In this document: in pieces, positions 15,212-24,125 of the stretch
How positions within the stretch are numbered: the first letter of the stretch is position 1
Layout: each line of letters starts with the position of its first letter
Source: Variovorax sp. Sphag1AA
Lineage (GTDB): Bacteria > Pseudomonadota > Gammaproteobacteria > Burkholderiales > Burkholderiaceae_C
Length of the DNA: 64,000 bases
Assembly: GCF_014192575.1 (NCBI RefSeq)
Contig: NZ_JACHYC010000007.1
Coordinates: 1 to 64,000 of the forward strand
Direction of reading: 5' to 3'
Notes under the pieces: model-generated
The model's database searches: none
What the model saw: only the letters and a program-made list of their open reading frames with translations
Told to the model about the DNA's origin: nothing
Program-made: the position numbers and the translations under genes

Positions 15212-16816
15212 ATGACTGATCACCTGAAGAACTCCACGCTCCCTCGTCTGACGCGCCGCCAGCTGACCCTCGGCGCACTTGCCGCAGCCGGCGGCCTCGC
15301 CACCACGCGCTACGGGCGCGCGGCCACCGGCAAGGGCACTGCGGTGCTGGCCATCGACGCCGATCCGCCGACGCTCAACCTCGGCACGACCACCGACTTC
15401 GCGGCCGGCGATGTCTCGGCCAAGATCCTCGAAGGCCTCGTCTGGCTCGATCCGCAATACAACCCAAAGCCCTCGCTTGCCACCGCGTGGACGGTATCCC
15501 CCGATGGCAAGACGTACCGCTTCACATTGCGCCCCGGCGTGAAGTGGCATGACGGCAAGGACTTCACCAGTGCCGATGTGAAGTTCACGCTGATGGAAGT
15601 CATCGGCAAGCTGCATCCACGTGCGGCGCCCGTGTTCAAGAACCTCGGCATCGAGGTCGACACGCCCGATGCCCTGACCGTGGTGGTCAGGATGCAGAAG
15701 CCGTATGCGCCGCTGCTGTCGCAGTTGACGGTCTTCGATGCGCCGATCCTCCCGCGCCATCTCTACGAAGGCAGCAACATCGGCACGAACCCGGCCAACC
15801 AGAAGCCGGTCGGCACCGGCCCCTTCAAGTTCGGCGAATGGAAGCGCGGCGCCAGCATCAAGCTCGTGCGCAACGACCAGTACTGGGACGGCGACAAGCC
15901 CTTTCTCGAATCGATCATCTTCCAGGTCATCCCGCAGGCGGCCAATCGCGTGCCCGCACTCCAGACTGGGGAGATCGACGAACTGCTCGACTTCTACACG
16001 CCCAAGCCCGAGGTCCCGCGCATCCTCGCGGACAAGAACCTCGCACCGCGCCGCGGCGTGAACATCCCGGCGGTCTACTTCCTGATGTTCAACACGCAGT
16101 CGCCGCTGTTCTCGAAGCTGGAGGCGCGCCACGCGGCTGCCTTCGCGATCGACCGGCAGCGGCTCGTCAAGCAGGCCATGAACGGCATCGCCCGGCCGGG
16201 CGCGGGTGCCTTCGGCGACGGCTTCAAGTGGCTCTTCAACGATGAGGTGAGCTACGCGAAGAAGTACCCGCTCGACGCCGCACGCGCGAAGGCGCTTTTC
16301 GAGAAGGCCGGCGCCAAGCCCGGCAGCACGACGGTGCGCATGCCCTTCGACGCCAGCCGCGCGCAGATGCGTGCGCAGGCACAGATCATTCAGGACAACC
16401 TGCGCCAGATCGGCCTCGAAGTGAAGCTGGAGCCGCTGGAACGCTCGGTGTACTACGACCGTGTGTTCGCCAAGCGCGACTACGACATGATGCTGGGCTC
16501 GTACTTCTCGGCCGGCGACCCGGCCATCGGCTACACGCGGCTCTACAACACCTACACCGGCACCGCGCCCAACACCAACGCAAGCGGCTATTCGAACCCG
16601 AAGGTCGACGATCTGCTGAGTCGCGCCGCAACGGCCACCGATCGGGACGTGCGCGCCAAGGCCTACAAGGAGCTGCAGGTGATCCTCAACGAGGACCTGC
16701 CGACGCTGGTGCTGTTCGACGAAGAAACGGTCGACACCGCGAGCAAGAAGCTCACCGGCGTGTTCCCCGCGCTCGATGCACGCGACCAGTGGGCCGGCGT
16801 CAAGCGCGCGGACTAG
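15212..16816 (+). CDS. ABC transporter substrate-binding protein, family 5 (peptide/nickel/opine type)
   Basis: This periplasmic solute receptor (about 534 aa) feeds the DppBCDF-type importer encoded downstream. The N-terminus has a twin-arginine signal (..LTRRQLTLGALAAAGG..), suggesting export in folded form. The SBP_bac_5 signature follows: ..DADPPTLNLGTT.., ..LATAWTVSPDGKTYRFTLRPGVKWHDGKDFTS (split here for length) and ..VGTGPFKFGEW... A TTG twelve bases upstream is an alternative start, and neither has a clear ribosome site. It leads a run of six plus-strand genes with stop/start overlaps between the transporter genes. Confidence 0.9.
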   Translation: MTDHLKNSTLPRLTRRQLTLGALAAAGGLATTRYGRAATGKGTAVLAIDADPPTLNLGTTTDFAAGDVSAKILEGLVWLDPQYNPKPSLATAWTVSPDGKTYRFTLRPGVKWHDGKDFTSADVKFTLMEVIGKLHPRAAPVFKNLGIEVDTPDALTVVVRMQKPYAPLLSQLTVFDAPILPRHLYEGSNIGTNPANQKPVGTGPFKFGEWKRGASIKLVRNDQYWDGDKPFLESIIFQVIPQAANRVPALQTGEIDELLDFYTPKPEVPRILADKNLAPRRGVNIPAVYFLMFNTQSPLFSKLEARHAAAFAIDRQRLVKQAMNGIARPGAGAFGDGFKWLFNDEVSYAKKYPLDAARAKALFEKAGAKPGSTTVRMPFDASRAQMRAQAQIIQDNLRQIGLEVKLEPLERSVYYDRVFAKRDYDMMLGSYFSAGDPAIGYTRLYNTYTGTAPNTNASGYSNPKVDDLLSRAATATDRDVRAKAYKELQVILNEDLPTLVLFDEETVDTASKKLTGVFPALDARDQWAGVKRAD

Positions 16817-16828
16817 CCTCCCCGCCCG

Positions 16829-17806
16829 ATGTCTTCCTTCATCCTGCGGCGCCTGCTGCACGCGATTCCGCTGCTGCTTGCGGTGGTGGTGCTCAACTTT
16901 TTGCTGATCGCTTTCACGCCGGGCGATCCGATCACGCTGCTGGTCGGCGACTTCCCCGCGCCGCCCGAGTACCTCGACCAGATGCGTCGCGAGTTCGGCC
17001 TCGACCAGCCGGTCTGGATCCAGCTCGTGCGTTATCTGGGCAAGGTGGTTCAAGGTGACTTCGGCTATTCGTTCGCGAACCAGCAGCCGGTGGCGACGCT
17101 GATCCTCGAGCGGCTGGGCGCGACGCTGGAACTCACCATGACCGCACTCGCCTTTGCGAGCGTGCTGGGGATCATCTTCGGCGTCGTCGCGGCGCGTTCG
17201 GCTGCGCGCACTGAGCGCGGGCTGGTTGACTCCGCCATCCAGGGCGTGTCATCGGCGGGCTATTCGATTCCGGATTTCTGGCTCGGGCAGTTGCTGATCC
17301 TCGTGTTCGCGATCTGGCTGGGGTGGCTGCCGTCGCAAGGCAACAACCCGGTGCGCGGCACGCTTCCGGGTTTCGAGGGCTTCGTGCAGCACCTGTCCTA
17401 TCTCGTCCTGCCGGCCTTTGCGTTGTCGCTGCGCTATCTCACGCTGATCACCCGCATCACGCGCGCCGCGATGCTTGAAGTGATGAACGCCGACTTCATC
17501 CTCGCCTCGCGTTCGCGCGGCGCTTCTGAATGGACGGTGGTCGTGGTGCATGCGCTTCGCAATGCTGCGGCGCCGGTGCTGACGGTCATTGGCTACAACA
17601 TGGGTTTCGTGCTCGCAGGCTCGGCATTGATCGAGGCCGTATTCGCGTGGCCCGGCATCGGACGGCTGCTCTATGAATCGATCTCAAAGCGCGACTATCC
17701 GGTGATGCTGGCGATCCTGCTGATGGTGTCCGTCACGGTCGTCATCGCGAACCTCGTCACCGACATCATTCACCGACTGATCGATCCGCGGATCGAGCGT
17801 GCATGA
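16829..17806 (+). CDS. ABC transporter permease, DppB/OppB type
   Basis: This is the first inner-membrane subunit of the peptide-type importer (325 aa). It has the typical N-terminal membrane helix (..RRLLHAIPLLLAVVVLNFLLI..), a periplasmic loop carrying ..FGLDQPVWIQLVRYLGKVVQGDFGYS (split), and a core of five further helices. The EAA loop that contacts the ATPase is ..MNADFILASRSRGASEW... It begins 12 bases after the binding-protein gene, and its stop overlaps the next permease start in ATGA form. Confidence 0.92.
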   Translation: MSSFILRRLLHAIPLLLAVVVLNFLLIAFTPGDPITLLVGDFPAPPEYLDQMRREFGLDQPVWIQLVRYLGKVVQGDFGYSFANQQPVATLILERLGATLELTMTALAFASVLGIIFGVVAARSAARTERGLVDSAIQGVSSAGYSIPDFWLGQLLILVFAIWLGWLPSQGNNPVRGTLPGFEGFVQHLSYLVLPAFALSLRYLTLITRITRAAMLEVMNADFILASRSRGASEWTVVVVHALRNAAAPVLTVIGYNMGFVLAGSALIEAVFAWPGIGRLLYESISKRDYPVMLAILLMVSVTVVIANLVTDIIHRLIDPRIERA

Positions 17807-18684
17807 GCGAAGCGACATTGACTCCCGTTGTCCCATCGGTGGGCACGCCCTTTCGCAAGGCTGCGTTCTGGCGACGCCTGTTGCGCCGGCCGACGACGCT
17901 GCTCGCACTCGCCTTCCTCGCCCTGCTCTTTGCGCTGGCGATCTTCGCGCCACTTGTCACTGCCTACGATCCGCTCGGCGGCGGCGACAGTTCGCTGCTC
18001 GAACCGCTCTCGCCCGGCCACTGGCTCGGCACCGATGACCTGGGCCGCGACATCTGGGCGCGCGTCGTCTTCGGAACGCGCATCTCGCTCACCGTTGGCG
18101 TGATGAGCGCGCTGTGCGCGGTCGTCGTCGGCGTGATCGTCGGCGCGCTGGCGGGTTACTTCGGCGGCTGGCTCGATGCATTGCTGATGCGCATTGCCGA
18201 GTTCTTTCAGACGCTGCCGCGCTTCGTCGTCGCGCTGATCGTGATCGCGCTGTTCGGTACCAGCGTGTTCAAGATGATCGTCGTCATCGCAGCGCTTTCG
18301 TGGCCGCAGCTTGCGCGCGTGGTGCGCGCCTCGGTGGCGGCACTGGCGCAGTCGCAGTTCGTCGATGCGGCACGGGTGGCGGGCATGGGGCACGGCGCGA
18401 TCATCGTGCGCGAGATATTGCCGAACGTGGCAGCGCCGATCATCGTGCTCGGCTCGCTCGATATCGCGATGGCGATCCTGATCGAGGCGAGCCTGAGCTT
18501 CTTCGGGCTCGGCGACCCCAACCATGTGTCGTGGGGCGCGATGCTCAACGATGCGCAGCAGTATTTGCGCAGCGCGTGGTGGATGTCGGCGTTTCCGGGG
18601 CTGGCCATCGCGCTCACGGTGCTGTCGTTCAACGTCGTCGGCGATGCGCTCAACGATGCGCTGAACCCGAGGGGGCCGAAATGA
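17803..18684 (+). CDS. ABC transporter permease, DppC/OppC type
   Basis: This second membrane subunit (293 aa) has an OppC-like N-terminal helix (about 27-47), the conserved ..HWLGTDDLGRDIWARVVFG.. segment at about 72-90 and an EAA loop ..VDAARVAGMGHGAIIVRE... It pairs with the DppB-type permease. Its ATG overlaps the preceding stop by four bases, and its own stop overlaps the ATPase start in the same way, so the operon is tightly coupled. Confidence 0.92.
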   Translation: MSEATLTPVVPSVGTPFRKAAFWRRLLRRPTTLLALAFLALLFALAIFAPLVTAYDPLGGGDSSLLEPLSPGHWLGTDDLGRDIWARVVFGTRISLTVGVMSALCAVVVGVIVGALAGYFGGWLDALLMRIAEFFQTLPRFVVALIVIALFGTSVFKMIVVIAALSWPQLARVVRASVAALAQSQFVDAARVAGMGHGAIIVREILPNVAAPIIVLGSLDIAMAILIEASLSFFGLGDPNHVSWGAMLNDAQQYLRSAWWMSAFPGLAIALTVLSFNVVGDALNDALNPRGPK

Positions 18685-19697
18685 GCAATGCCGATCTGCT
18701 GCTCGACCTGCGCGGCCTCTCTGTCGACATCGGCCGCGGCGCGACTGCACTGCGCGTGGTGAACGACCTTTCGCTGACCGTGCGCCGCGGCGAAGCCGTG
18801 GGCCTCGTCGGCGAATCGGGCTCGGGCAAGTCGATGACCGCCTTCGCGATCATGAATCTCTTCCCCTCGCCGCTGGCGCGGGTGGCGTCGGGACAGGTCC
18901 TGCTCGAAGGCCGTGACCTTGCGCAGTTGAATCCCGTCGAGCTGCGCGCCGTGCGCGGTGCACGCGTGGGCATGGTCTTCCAGGACCCGACGAGCTACCT
19001 CGACCCGCTGATGCCAGTCGGGCGCCAGATCGCCGAGCCCTTGCGAGCGCACGGGCGCACGGAGGGACTGGAGGCGCGCGTGCTGGAGCTGCTCGACATG
19101 ATGGAGCTGCCCAACGCCGCACGGGTTGCCCGCCAGTACCCGCATGAGCTTTCCGGCGGCATGCGCCAGCGCATCCTGATCGCGGCTGCACTCGCGATGC
19201 GGCCGGCGCTGCTCATCGCCGACGAACCGACCACGGCCCTCGACGTGACGGTGCAGGCCGGCATCCTGAAGCTGCTGATGCGCCTGCGCAAGGAACTCGA
19301 CCTCGGTATCCTGCTGATCACGCACGACCTCGCGGTGGTGGCCGAGACCTGCCAGCGGGTCAACGTGATGTATGCCGGCCAGGTGGTCGAGTCGAACGAA
19401 GTCGCACCGCTTTTCGCGGCGCCGCGCCATCCGTATACGCAAGGCCTTCTGGGGAGCATCCTCAGCCCGAAGTCCCGCGCGCACTCGCTGTTCTCTATTC
19501 CGGGCAGCGTGCCGATCGCGGAGCACTGGCCGCAAGGCTGTCGCTTTCATCCACGGTGCCCGATCGCCCGCGGCGGTCTCTGCGACGCGGCCGTGCCGGC
19601 GCTGCGAGCAAATGGAACGGGTGCCGATCGCTGCCACCTGAGCGACGAAGCGATCGCCGCCGACGCATGGCAGCGCAACGAGGTCGCGGCAACATGA
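18681..19697 (+). CDS. ABC transporter ATP-binding protein, DppD/OppD type
   Basis: This is the first of two distinct ATPases of the importer (338 aa). Walker A GESGSGKS at about 44-51, signature LSGGMRQR, Walker B LLIADEPTTALD and the H-loop ..LLITHDLAVV.. are all present. The C-terminal oligopeptide-transporter extension has the cysteine pattern ..GCRFHPRCPIA... The start at 18681 is fixed by the ATGA overlap with the permease. Confidence 0.93.
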   Translation: MSNADLLLDLRGLSVDIGRGATALRVVNDLSLTVRRGEAVGLVGESGSGKSMTAFAIMNLFPSPLARVASGQVLLEGRDLAQLNPVELRAVRGARVGMVFQDPTSYLDPLMPVGRQIAEPLRAHGRTEGLEARVLELLDMMELPNAARVARQYPHELSGGMRQRILIAAALAMRPALLIADEPTTALDVTVQAGILKLLMRLRKELDLGILLITHDLAVVAETCQRVNVMYAGQVVESNEVAPLFAAPRHPYTQGLLGSILSPKSRAHSLFSIPGSVPIAEHWPQGCRFHPRCPIARGGLCDAAVPALRANGTGADRCHLSDEAIAADAWQRNEVAAT

Positions 19698-20515
19698 ACG
19701 CACCGCTTCTCGAAGCCCGCGACCTGAGCCGGCTCTTTCCCGTGCGCGCGAGTGGTGGGCTGTTCCGCGCCCGGCAGATGCAGCGCGCAGTGGATCGTGT
19801 CTCCCTGACGATCCAGCCCGGCGAAGTGCTGGCCCTCGTCGGCGAAAGCGGCAGCGGCAAGACGACGCTCGGGCGCATGCTGCTCGGTCTCACTGCGCCG
19901 AGCGAAGGGACCATCCTCTACAAGGGCATGGACGTCGCGACGCGATCCGGCGAGGCGGCGCGCAGTTTCCGGCGCGAAGTGCAGGTGGTCTTCCAGGACA
20001 CCGGCGGTTCGCTGAACCCGCGCCGCACCATCGGCCAGAGCGTCGCGCTGCCGATGACCTATCACCGCGGACTCGACCGGCGCGCAGCGGCGGTCGAAGT
20101 CGATGCACTGCTCGATCAGGTTGGGCTGCCCGCCGCGCATTTTCGCGACCGGCTGCCGCATGAACTCTCCGGCGGCCAGCGCCAGCGCGTGGGCATCGCG
20201 CGCGCACTGGCGTCGAACCCCGCGCTGATCGTTGCCGACGAGCCCGTGTCTGCGCTCGACGTATCGGTGCGCGCGCAGATCCTCCGGCTGATGTTCGACC
20301 TGCAGCGTGAGAGAAAGCTCTCTTACCTCTTCATCACGCACGACCTCGGCGTGGTGCGGGCCATGGCCGACCGGGTGATGGTGATGCACCAGGGCCGCGT
20401 GGTGGAAAGCGGCGATGCGGACACGGTTCTCAACGCGCCGCGTGATCCATACACCCAGCGATTGCTGGCCGCCACGCCGATCCCCGATCCGTCGCGCCAG
20501 CTTGCAGCGCTCTGA
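19694..20515 (+). CDS. ABC transporter ATP-binding protein, DppF/OppF type
   Basis: The second ATPase (273 aa) has Walker A GESGSGKT at about 50-57, signature LSGGQRQRVGIARAL, Walker B LIVADEPVSALD and H-loop ..FITHDLGVVR... It starts at 19694, overlapping the previous stop by four bases (ATGA), so it should be made in step with the DppD-type subunit. At 273 residues it ends soon after ..DPYTQRLLAATPIPD.. and lacks the long C-terminal tail seen in many OppF proteins. Confidence 0.92.
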   Translation: MNAPLLEARDLSRLFPVRASGGLFRARQMQRAVDRVSLTIQPGEVLALVGESGSGKTTLGRMLLGLTAPSEGTILYKGMDVATRSGEAARSFRREVQVVFQDTGGSLNPRRTIGQSVALPMTYHRGLDRRAAAVEVDALLDQVGLPAAHFRDRLPHELSGGQRQRVGIARALASNPALIVADEPVSALDVSVRAQILRLMFDLQRERKLSYLFITHDLGVVRAMADRVMVMHQGRVVESGDADTVLNAPRDPYTQRLLAATPIPDPSRQLAAL

Positions 20516-20522
20516 TCTCGCC

Positions 20523-21218
20523 ATGACCCGCCACTTCACCGAACCCACGACTGACTACTGGCAGCGCATTGTTCCGGCCCATGTGGTCGAGCGGCCCGAT
20601 GCGCCCTGGCAGTTCGGCTACCCCGCGCGCCTGCCAGACGGGCGAGTGCTGGTGCTGCCGATACGGCAGCTTGCCAACGAGCCTTCGCATGCCGTCGCTT
20701 CGCTGCTGGTCAATCACGCATCGCTCGAAGTTGTCGAGACGTTGGGCGCCATGCTGGCTGAGCGCCTGTCGATCGACGCGCCCGAGTTGGTGATCGGATT
20801 GCCGACGCTAGGACTTGCGCTCGCGCCCGTGGTCGCGCGCTCGCTGGGCCATGCGCGCTACGTGCCGATGGGCTACTCACGCAAGTTCTGGTACGACGAA
20901 GCGCTGTCCGCGGCAGTGCATTCGATCACCTCCCCGACGCCGGGCAAGCGCATCTACCTCGACCCGAATCTCCGCCCACTGATCGAAGGCAAGCGGCTCG
21001 TGCTGGTCGACGACGCCGTGAGCACCGGTACCACGCTGCGTTCGGCGTGGGATCTGATCGAGTCCCTCGGCGGCGACGTGGTGGCCTGTGGCGTCGCGAT
21101 GCTGCAAAGCCGCCGATGGGTCGAGCAACTCGGTGCCGAACGCGCCGCGCGTGTGGTCGGCGTTTTCGAAAGTCCGTTGCTGAAGGCTGTGCCCGAAGGC
21201 TGGGTGTTGCGCGACTGA
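20523..21218 (+). CDS. Phosphoribosyltransferase family protein
   Basis: Type I phosphoribosyltransferases join a nitrogenous base to PRPP. The PRPP-binding motif is clear: LVLVDDAVSTGTT at about 159-171, preceded by a flexible loop with ..VPMGYSRKFWYDEALS... At 231 residues it is longer than adenine or hypoxanthine PRTases because of an N-terminal extension of about 50 residues. It follows the importer genes by seven bases on the same strand and converges on a nucleoside hydrolase, which suggests salvage of a base released from an imported nucleoside. Base specificity cannot be read from the sequence. Confidence 0.82.
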   Translation: MTRHFTEPTTDYWQRIVPAHVVERPDAPWQFGYPARLPDGRVLVLPIRQLANEPSHAVASLLVNHASLEVVETLGAMLAERLSIDAPELVIGLPTLGLALAPVVARSLGHARYVPMGYSRKFWYDEALSAAVHSITSPTPGKRIYLDPNLRPLIEGKRLVLVDDAVSTGTTLRSAWDLIESLGGDVVACGVAMLQSRRWVEQLGAERAARVVGVFESPLLKAVPEGWVLRD

Positions 21219-22151
21219 TCAGCCCGCCGCGCGGGCGAGTGCATCCAGCACCACACGCCGGAGCAAGGGCTCGTCGGCCACGCTGGCCACCTGTGCATTG
21301 GCTTGGGCACGCTTGGGCACGCGCCATTCGACCACCGTCATGCCTCGTGTGTGCTCGCCCTTGCATTCGGCCACGACATGCGCAGGCCTGAAGTTCATCC
21401 CCTCTGGTGCGACCAGTGCAGCCGCAGCCGTCGGGTCATAGAGCGACATCGGCAGTGCGCCGGCAGGACTTGCGATGCGCACGTAGCCGAGCAGCAAGTC
21501 GGCCAGCACCTCCGCCTTGTCGGAACCGACCGCCCGCAGTGCTTCGGCATCGCTTGCGTGCACGCGCACCTGCCGACATGCGTCGAGCCCCACCATGTGC
21601 AACGCAACGCCGGCATCGAGCACGACGTTGATCGCTTCCGGGTCGACCGCGGCATTGAACTCCGCCGCCGCCGTGTGATTGCCCGGCCCGGCGCTGCCGC
21701 CCATCCACATGAGCCGGCCGATCCGCGCTGCAAGCTCGGGGCGCTTCTGCAGCACGAGCGCGATGTTGGTGAGCGGGCCCAGCGCGAGCAGCGTCGACGG
21801 CTCGGGCTGGGAAGCAAGATAGTCGCCAAGCGCGGCCACGGCGTCGCTGGATACCAGCGCCGCCCGCACCTTCGGCAGACTGCGACCCGCCGAAGCCATG
21901 GCATCCGCGCCGAGGATGTTCTGTGCAGTGACGAGTTCGCTGGCGATCGGCTTCGCACTGCCTGCGTGGATGGGGAAGCCCCATTCGAAGTACGCTGCGG
22001 CGCGCAGCGCGTTGTCGATCACCACATCGAGCGGCGCATTGCCCGCGACGAGCGACATGCCGTCCACCTGCCAGGGCGGCGTCTCTGTGATCGTGAGCAC
22101 GGCAGCGAGATCGTCGAAGCCCAGGTCGGTGTCGATCCAGACGTGCTTCAT
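21219..22151 (-). CDS. Inosine-uridine-type nucleoside hydrolase
   Basis: The enzyme cleaves the N-glycosidic bond of ribonucleosides to base and ribose. The N-terminal calcium-binding motif DTDLGFDD (residues 7-14) is diagnostic. The family's substrate-loop residues appear in ..NAPLDVVIDNALR.. and ..AEFNAAVDPEAINVV... Length (310 aa) is normal. I prefer the ATG at 22151 (MKHVWIDTDL) with GGAG upstream; an in-frame ATG at 22172 lacks a ribosome site. Its stop lies directly against that of the convergent PRTase gene. Together with the PRTase it would convert nucleoside to base to nucleotide. Confidence 0.9.
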   Translation of the reverse strand: MKHVWIDTDLGFDDLAAVLTITETPPWQVDGMSLVAGNAPLDVVIDNALRAAAYFEWGFPIHAGSAKPIASELVTAQNILGADAMASAGRSLPKVRAALVSSDAVAALGDYLASQPEPSTLLALGPLTNIALVLQKRPELAARIGRLMWMGGSAGPGNHTAAAEFNAAVDPEAINVVLDAGVALHMVGLDACRQVRVHASDAEALRAVGSDKAEVLADLLLGYVRIASPAGALPMSLYDPTAAAALVAPEGMNFRPAHVVAECKGEHTRGMTVVEWRVPKRAQANAQVASVADEPLLRRVVLDALARAAG

Positions 22152-22251
22152 GGCTTGGGGGTCTCCGTTCATGGGGCGTATTGTGGATTCGTTCGGCTTG
22201 CCACCATCGCGCGCCCGTAGTTCAATCGCCTTCCCTAGTCCGGAGGTCGTG

Positions 22252-22347
22252 ATGCGTCGCCTTTTCGCCAATCGCCTGGCCGTTGCCACTGCCGTCGCCG
22301 TCGTGCTGGGTTCGCTGATCTTCGCGGCGGTGCGCGTCAGCACCTAG
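22252..22347 (+). CDS. 31-residue predicted membrane peptide
   Basis: The ATG at 22252 is preceded by a strong Shine-Dalgarno sequence (GGAGG, about six bases away). The frame encodes a short basic head (MRRLFANR), about 19 hydrophobic residues (..LAVATAVAVVLGSLIFAAV) and a short tail ending in TAG. This is the classic layout of a small inner-membrane protein. A tight palindrome begins one base after the stop. It sits alone on the plus strand between the nucleoside hydrolase and the ABC exporter. Function unknown. Confidence 0.5.
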   Translation: MRRLFANRLAVATAVAVVLGSLIFAAVRVST

Positions 22348-22364
22348 TCGCCGGGGCCCGGCGA
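22348..22364. terminator. Palindrome directly after the small membrane gene
   Basis: TCGCCGGG - G - CCCGGCGA: 8-bp arms around one base, starting at the base after the stop codon. It could form a GC-rich hairpin, but no T-run follows, so intrinsic termination is uncertain. A second GC palindrome (GCGCCGCGGCGC) lies just beyond it. Confidence 0.35.
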
Positions 22365-22424
22365 TTCGCGCCGCGGCGCCCGGGGGCGGACTTCGTGTAG
22401 TATCCGCGCCCCTTCCGTCGCGCC

Positions 22425-23282
22425 ATGCCTCAGATCCTCGTCGACAACCTCCGCAAGACCTACCGCATCTCCGAGCGCGATCCCGGCGTCCTCGGTGCGC
22501 TGCGCGGGCTCATTCGGCGGCGACAGCGCACGGTCGAGGCGTTGAGTGGCGTGTCGTTCGAGCTTGAACAGGGCGAGCTGCTCGGCTTCATCGGCCCGAA
22601 CGGCGCAGGCAAGTCGACCACGATCAAGATCCTCGCGGGCATCCTGCGTCCCGATGGCGGTCGTGTCGAGGTCGATGGGCGCAACCCGTTTACCGATCGC
22701 GAGCGCCACGTTGCGCGCATCGGCGTGGTATTCGGACAGCGGACGCAACTCTGGTGGGACCTCCCGGTGGGCGAAGGCTTCTCGCTGCTTCGCGACATCT
22801 ACCGGGTCGATCCGCTGCGGTTCGCACGAACGCGCGACGAGCTGGTGGCCATGCTGCATCTGGAGCGCCTGCTCGACCAGCCGGTGCGCCAGTTGTCGCT
22901 CGGGCAGCGCATGCGTGCGGAGATCGCGGCGGCGCTGCTGCACGAGCCTTCCATCCTGTTCCTCGACGAACCGACGATCGGCCTCGACGCGCCCTCGAAG
23001 CTTGCTGTGCGCGACTTCGTGCGGCGCGCCAACCGCGAGCGCGGCACGACCGTGCTGCTCACCACGCACGACATGCATGACATCGAGGCGCTTGCAGAGC
23101 GGGTGATCGTGATCGGCCATGGCAAGGTGCTGGCCGACTGCCCGGTCGAAGCGCTGCGCGCGCAGGTCATGGCCGCGCGCCGCCTCGATGACGGCCTGCC
23201 GGAGGACGCGGAGGACGAGGGCATGACCATCGAGGCCGTCATCACGCGCTTCTATGCAATGCACGGCGCGGCCGAGGTCTGA
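22425..23282 (+). CDS. ABC transporter ATP-binding protein (ABC-2 exporter type)
   Basis: This is the ATPase of a three-gene exporter (285 aa): Walker A GPNGAGKST at about 57-65, a divergent signature LSLGQRMRAE, Walker B ILFLDEPTIGLD and H-loop ..LLTTHDMHDIE... The N-terminal region (..TYRISERDPGVLGALRGLIRRR..) is typical of ATPases paired with ABC2_membrane_6 (DUF990) permeases, which follow here. Such systems export antibiotics, lipids or unknown compounds. The first permease begins three bases after the stop. Confidence 0.88.
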   Translation: MPQILVDNLRKTYRISERDPGVLGALRGLIRRRQRTVEALSGVSFELEQGELLGFIGPNGAGKSTTIKILAGILRPDGGRVEVDGRNPFTDRERHVARIGVVFGQRTQLWWDLPVGEGFSLLRDIYRVDPLRFARTRDELVAMLHLERLLDQPVRQLSLGQRMRAEIAAALLHEPSILFLDEPTIGLDAPSKLAVRDFVRRANRERGTTVLLTTHDMHDIEALAERVIVIGHGKVLADCPVEALRAQVMAARRLDDGLPEDAEDEGMTIEAVITRFYAMHGAAEV

Positions 23283-23285
23283 CCG

Positions 23286-24125
23286 ATGATGGCGCCGCGC
23301 GAGTTCCTGCGCCCCTATGTCGCAGCCTTCGCATCGCGATTCCTGCAGATGCTGCAGTACCGCACGGCGGCCTATGCCGGCTTTGCAACACAGTGCTGGT
23401 GGGGCGGCATCAAGGTGATGGTGCTCGCGGCCTTCTACAGCAGCACCGCCGCGGCCGATGCACCGATGACGCTGGCTCAGGCCATCACCTATACCTGGCT
23501 CGCACAAGGCCTGCTTGCGTTGCTGCCATGGCTCGGCGACCCGGAGGTGGCGCTGTCGGTGCGCACGGGCGCCGTGGCGTACGACCGGCTGCGGCCCGTC
23601 AACGTGTATGCGCTCTGGTTCGCGCGCTCTGCGGGCTGGATCGCGGCACGCGTGCTGCCGCGCGTGGCACTCATGGTGGCGTTCGCGGCAGTCGCGCTGC
23701 CGCTGGCCGGCCTGAGCGACTGGGCGTGGCAGCCGCCACCGAATGTCGCGGCAGGTGCCGCTTTCGTCGTGTCGTCGCTGCTCGCATTGCTCCTGTCGAC
23801 TTCGCTGGTCATGCTGCTCAACATCGCGGCCGCGTCAGCATTGAACGAGCGCGGCATCAACGCGCTGGCCGCGCCTGTCGTGATCGTCTTTTCGGGCAAC
23901 CTGCTGCCGCTGGTTCTGCTGCCGGACGCATGGCAGCCTCTGCTGCTCCTGCAGCCACTGGCTGGCGTGATGGACATTCCCGCGCGGCTCTACTTCGGTC
24001 AGCTCGCAGGCGCCGGGGCACTCGCCGCGATCGGCCTTCAATGCATCTGGATCGCGCTGGTGGTGGCAATCGGCCACGCATCGATGACGCGAACGATGCG
24101 CCGGCTCGAAGTGCAAGGCGGATGA
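23286..24125 (+). CDS. ABC-2 type exporter permease (DUF990-like), first subunit
   Basis: This membrane protein of 279 residues has about six hydrophobic segments (for example ..VALMVAFAAVALPLAG.., ..AAFVVSSLLALLLSTSLVMLLN.., ..ALAAIGLQCIWIALVVAIG..). The N-terminal ..FLRPYVAAFASRFLQMLQYRT.. is typical of ABC2_membrane_6 permeases. Its stop overlaps the next start (ATGA), so the two permeases are coupled and probably form a heterodimer. Substrate unknown. Confidence 0.85.
   Translation: MMAPREFLRPYVAAFASRFLQMLQYRTAAYAGFATQCWWGGIKVMVLAAFYSSTAAADAPMTLAQAITYTWLAQGLLALLPWLGDPEVALSVRTGAVAYDRLRPVNVYALWFARSAGWIAARVLPRVALMVAFAAVALPLAGLSDWAWQPPPNVAAGAAFVVSSLLALLLSTSLVMLLNIAAASALNERGINALAAPVVIVFSGNLLPLVLLPDAWQPLLLLQPLAGVMDIPARLYFGQLAGAGALAAIGLQCIWIALVVAIGHASMTRTMRRLEVQGG

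Noticed and set aside
13937-17053. A single minus-strand reading frame of more than 1000 codons
   Set aside because: Only the part below 15121 is protein-like (M20 amidohydrolase). The rest is antisense to the ABC binding protein and permease and is Arg/His/Gln-rich, a GC-rich shadow.
22205-22240. tRNA-like string (CCCGTAGTTCAATCG)
   Set aside because: No cloverleaf stems can be formed around it.
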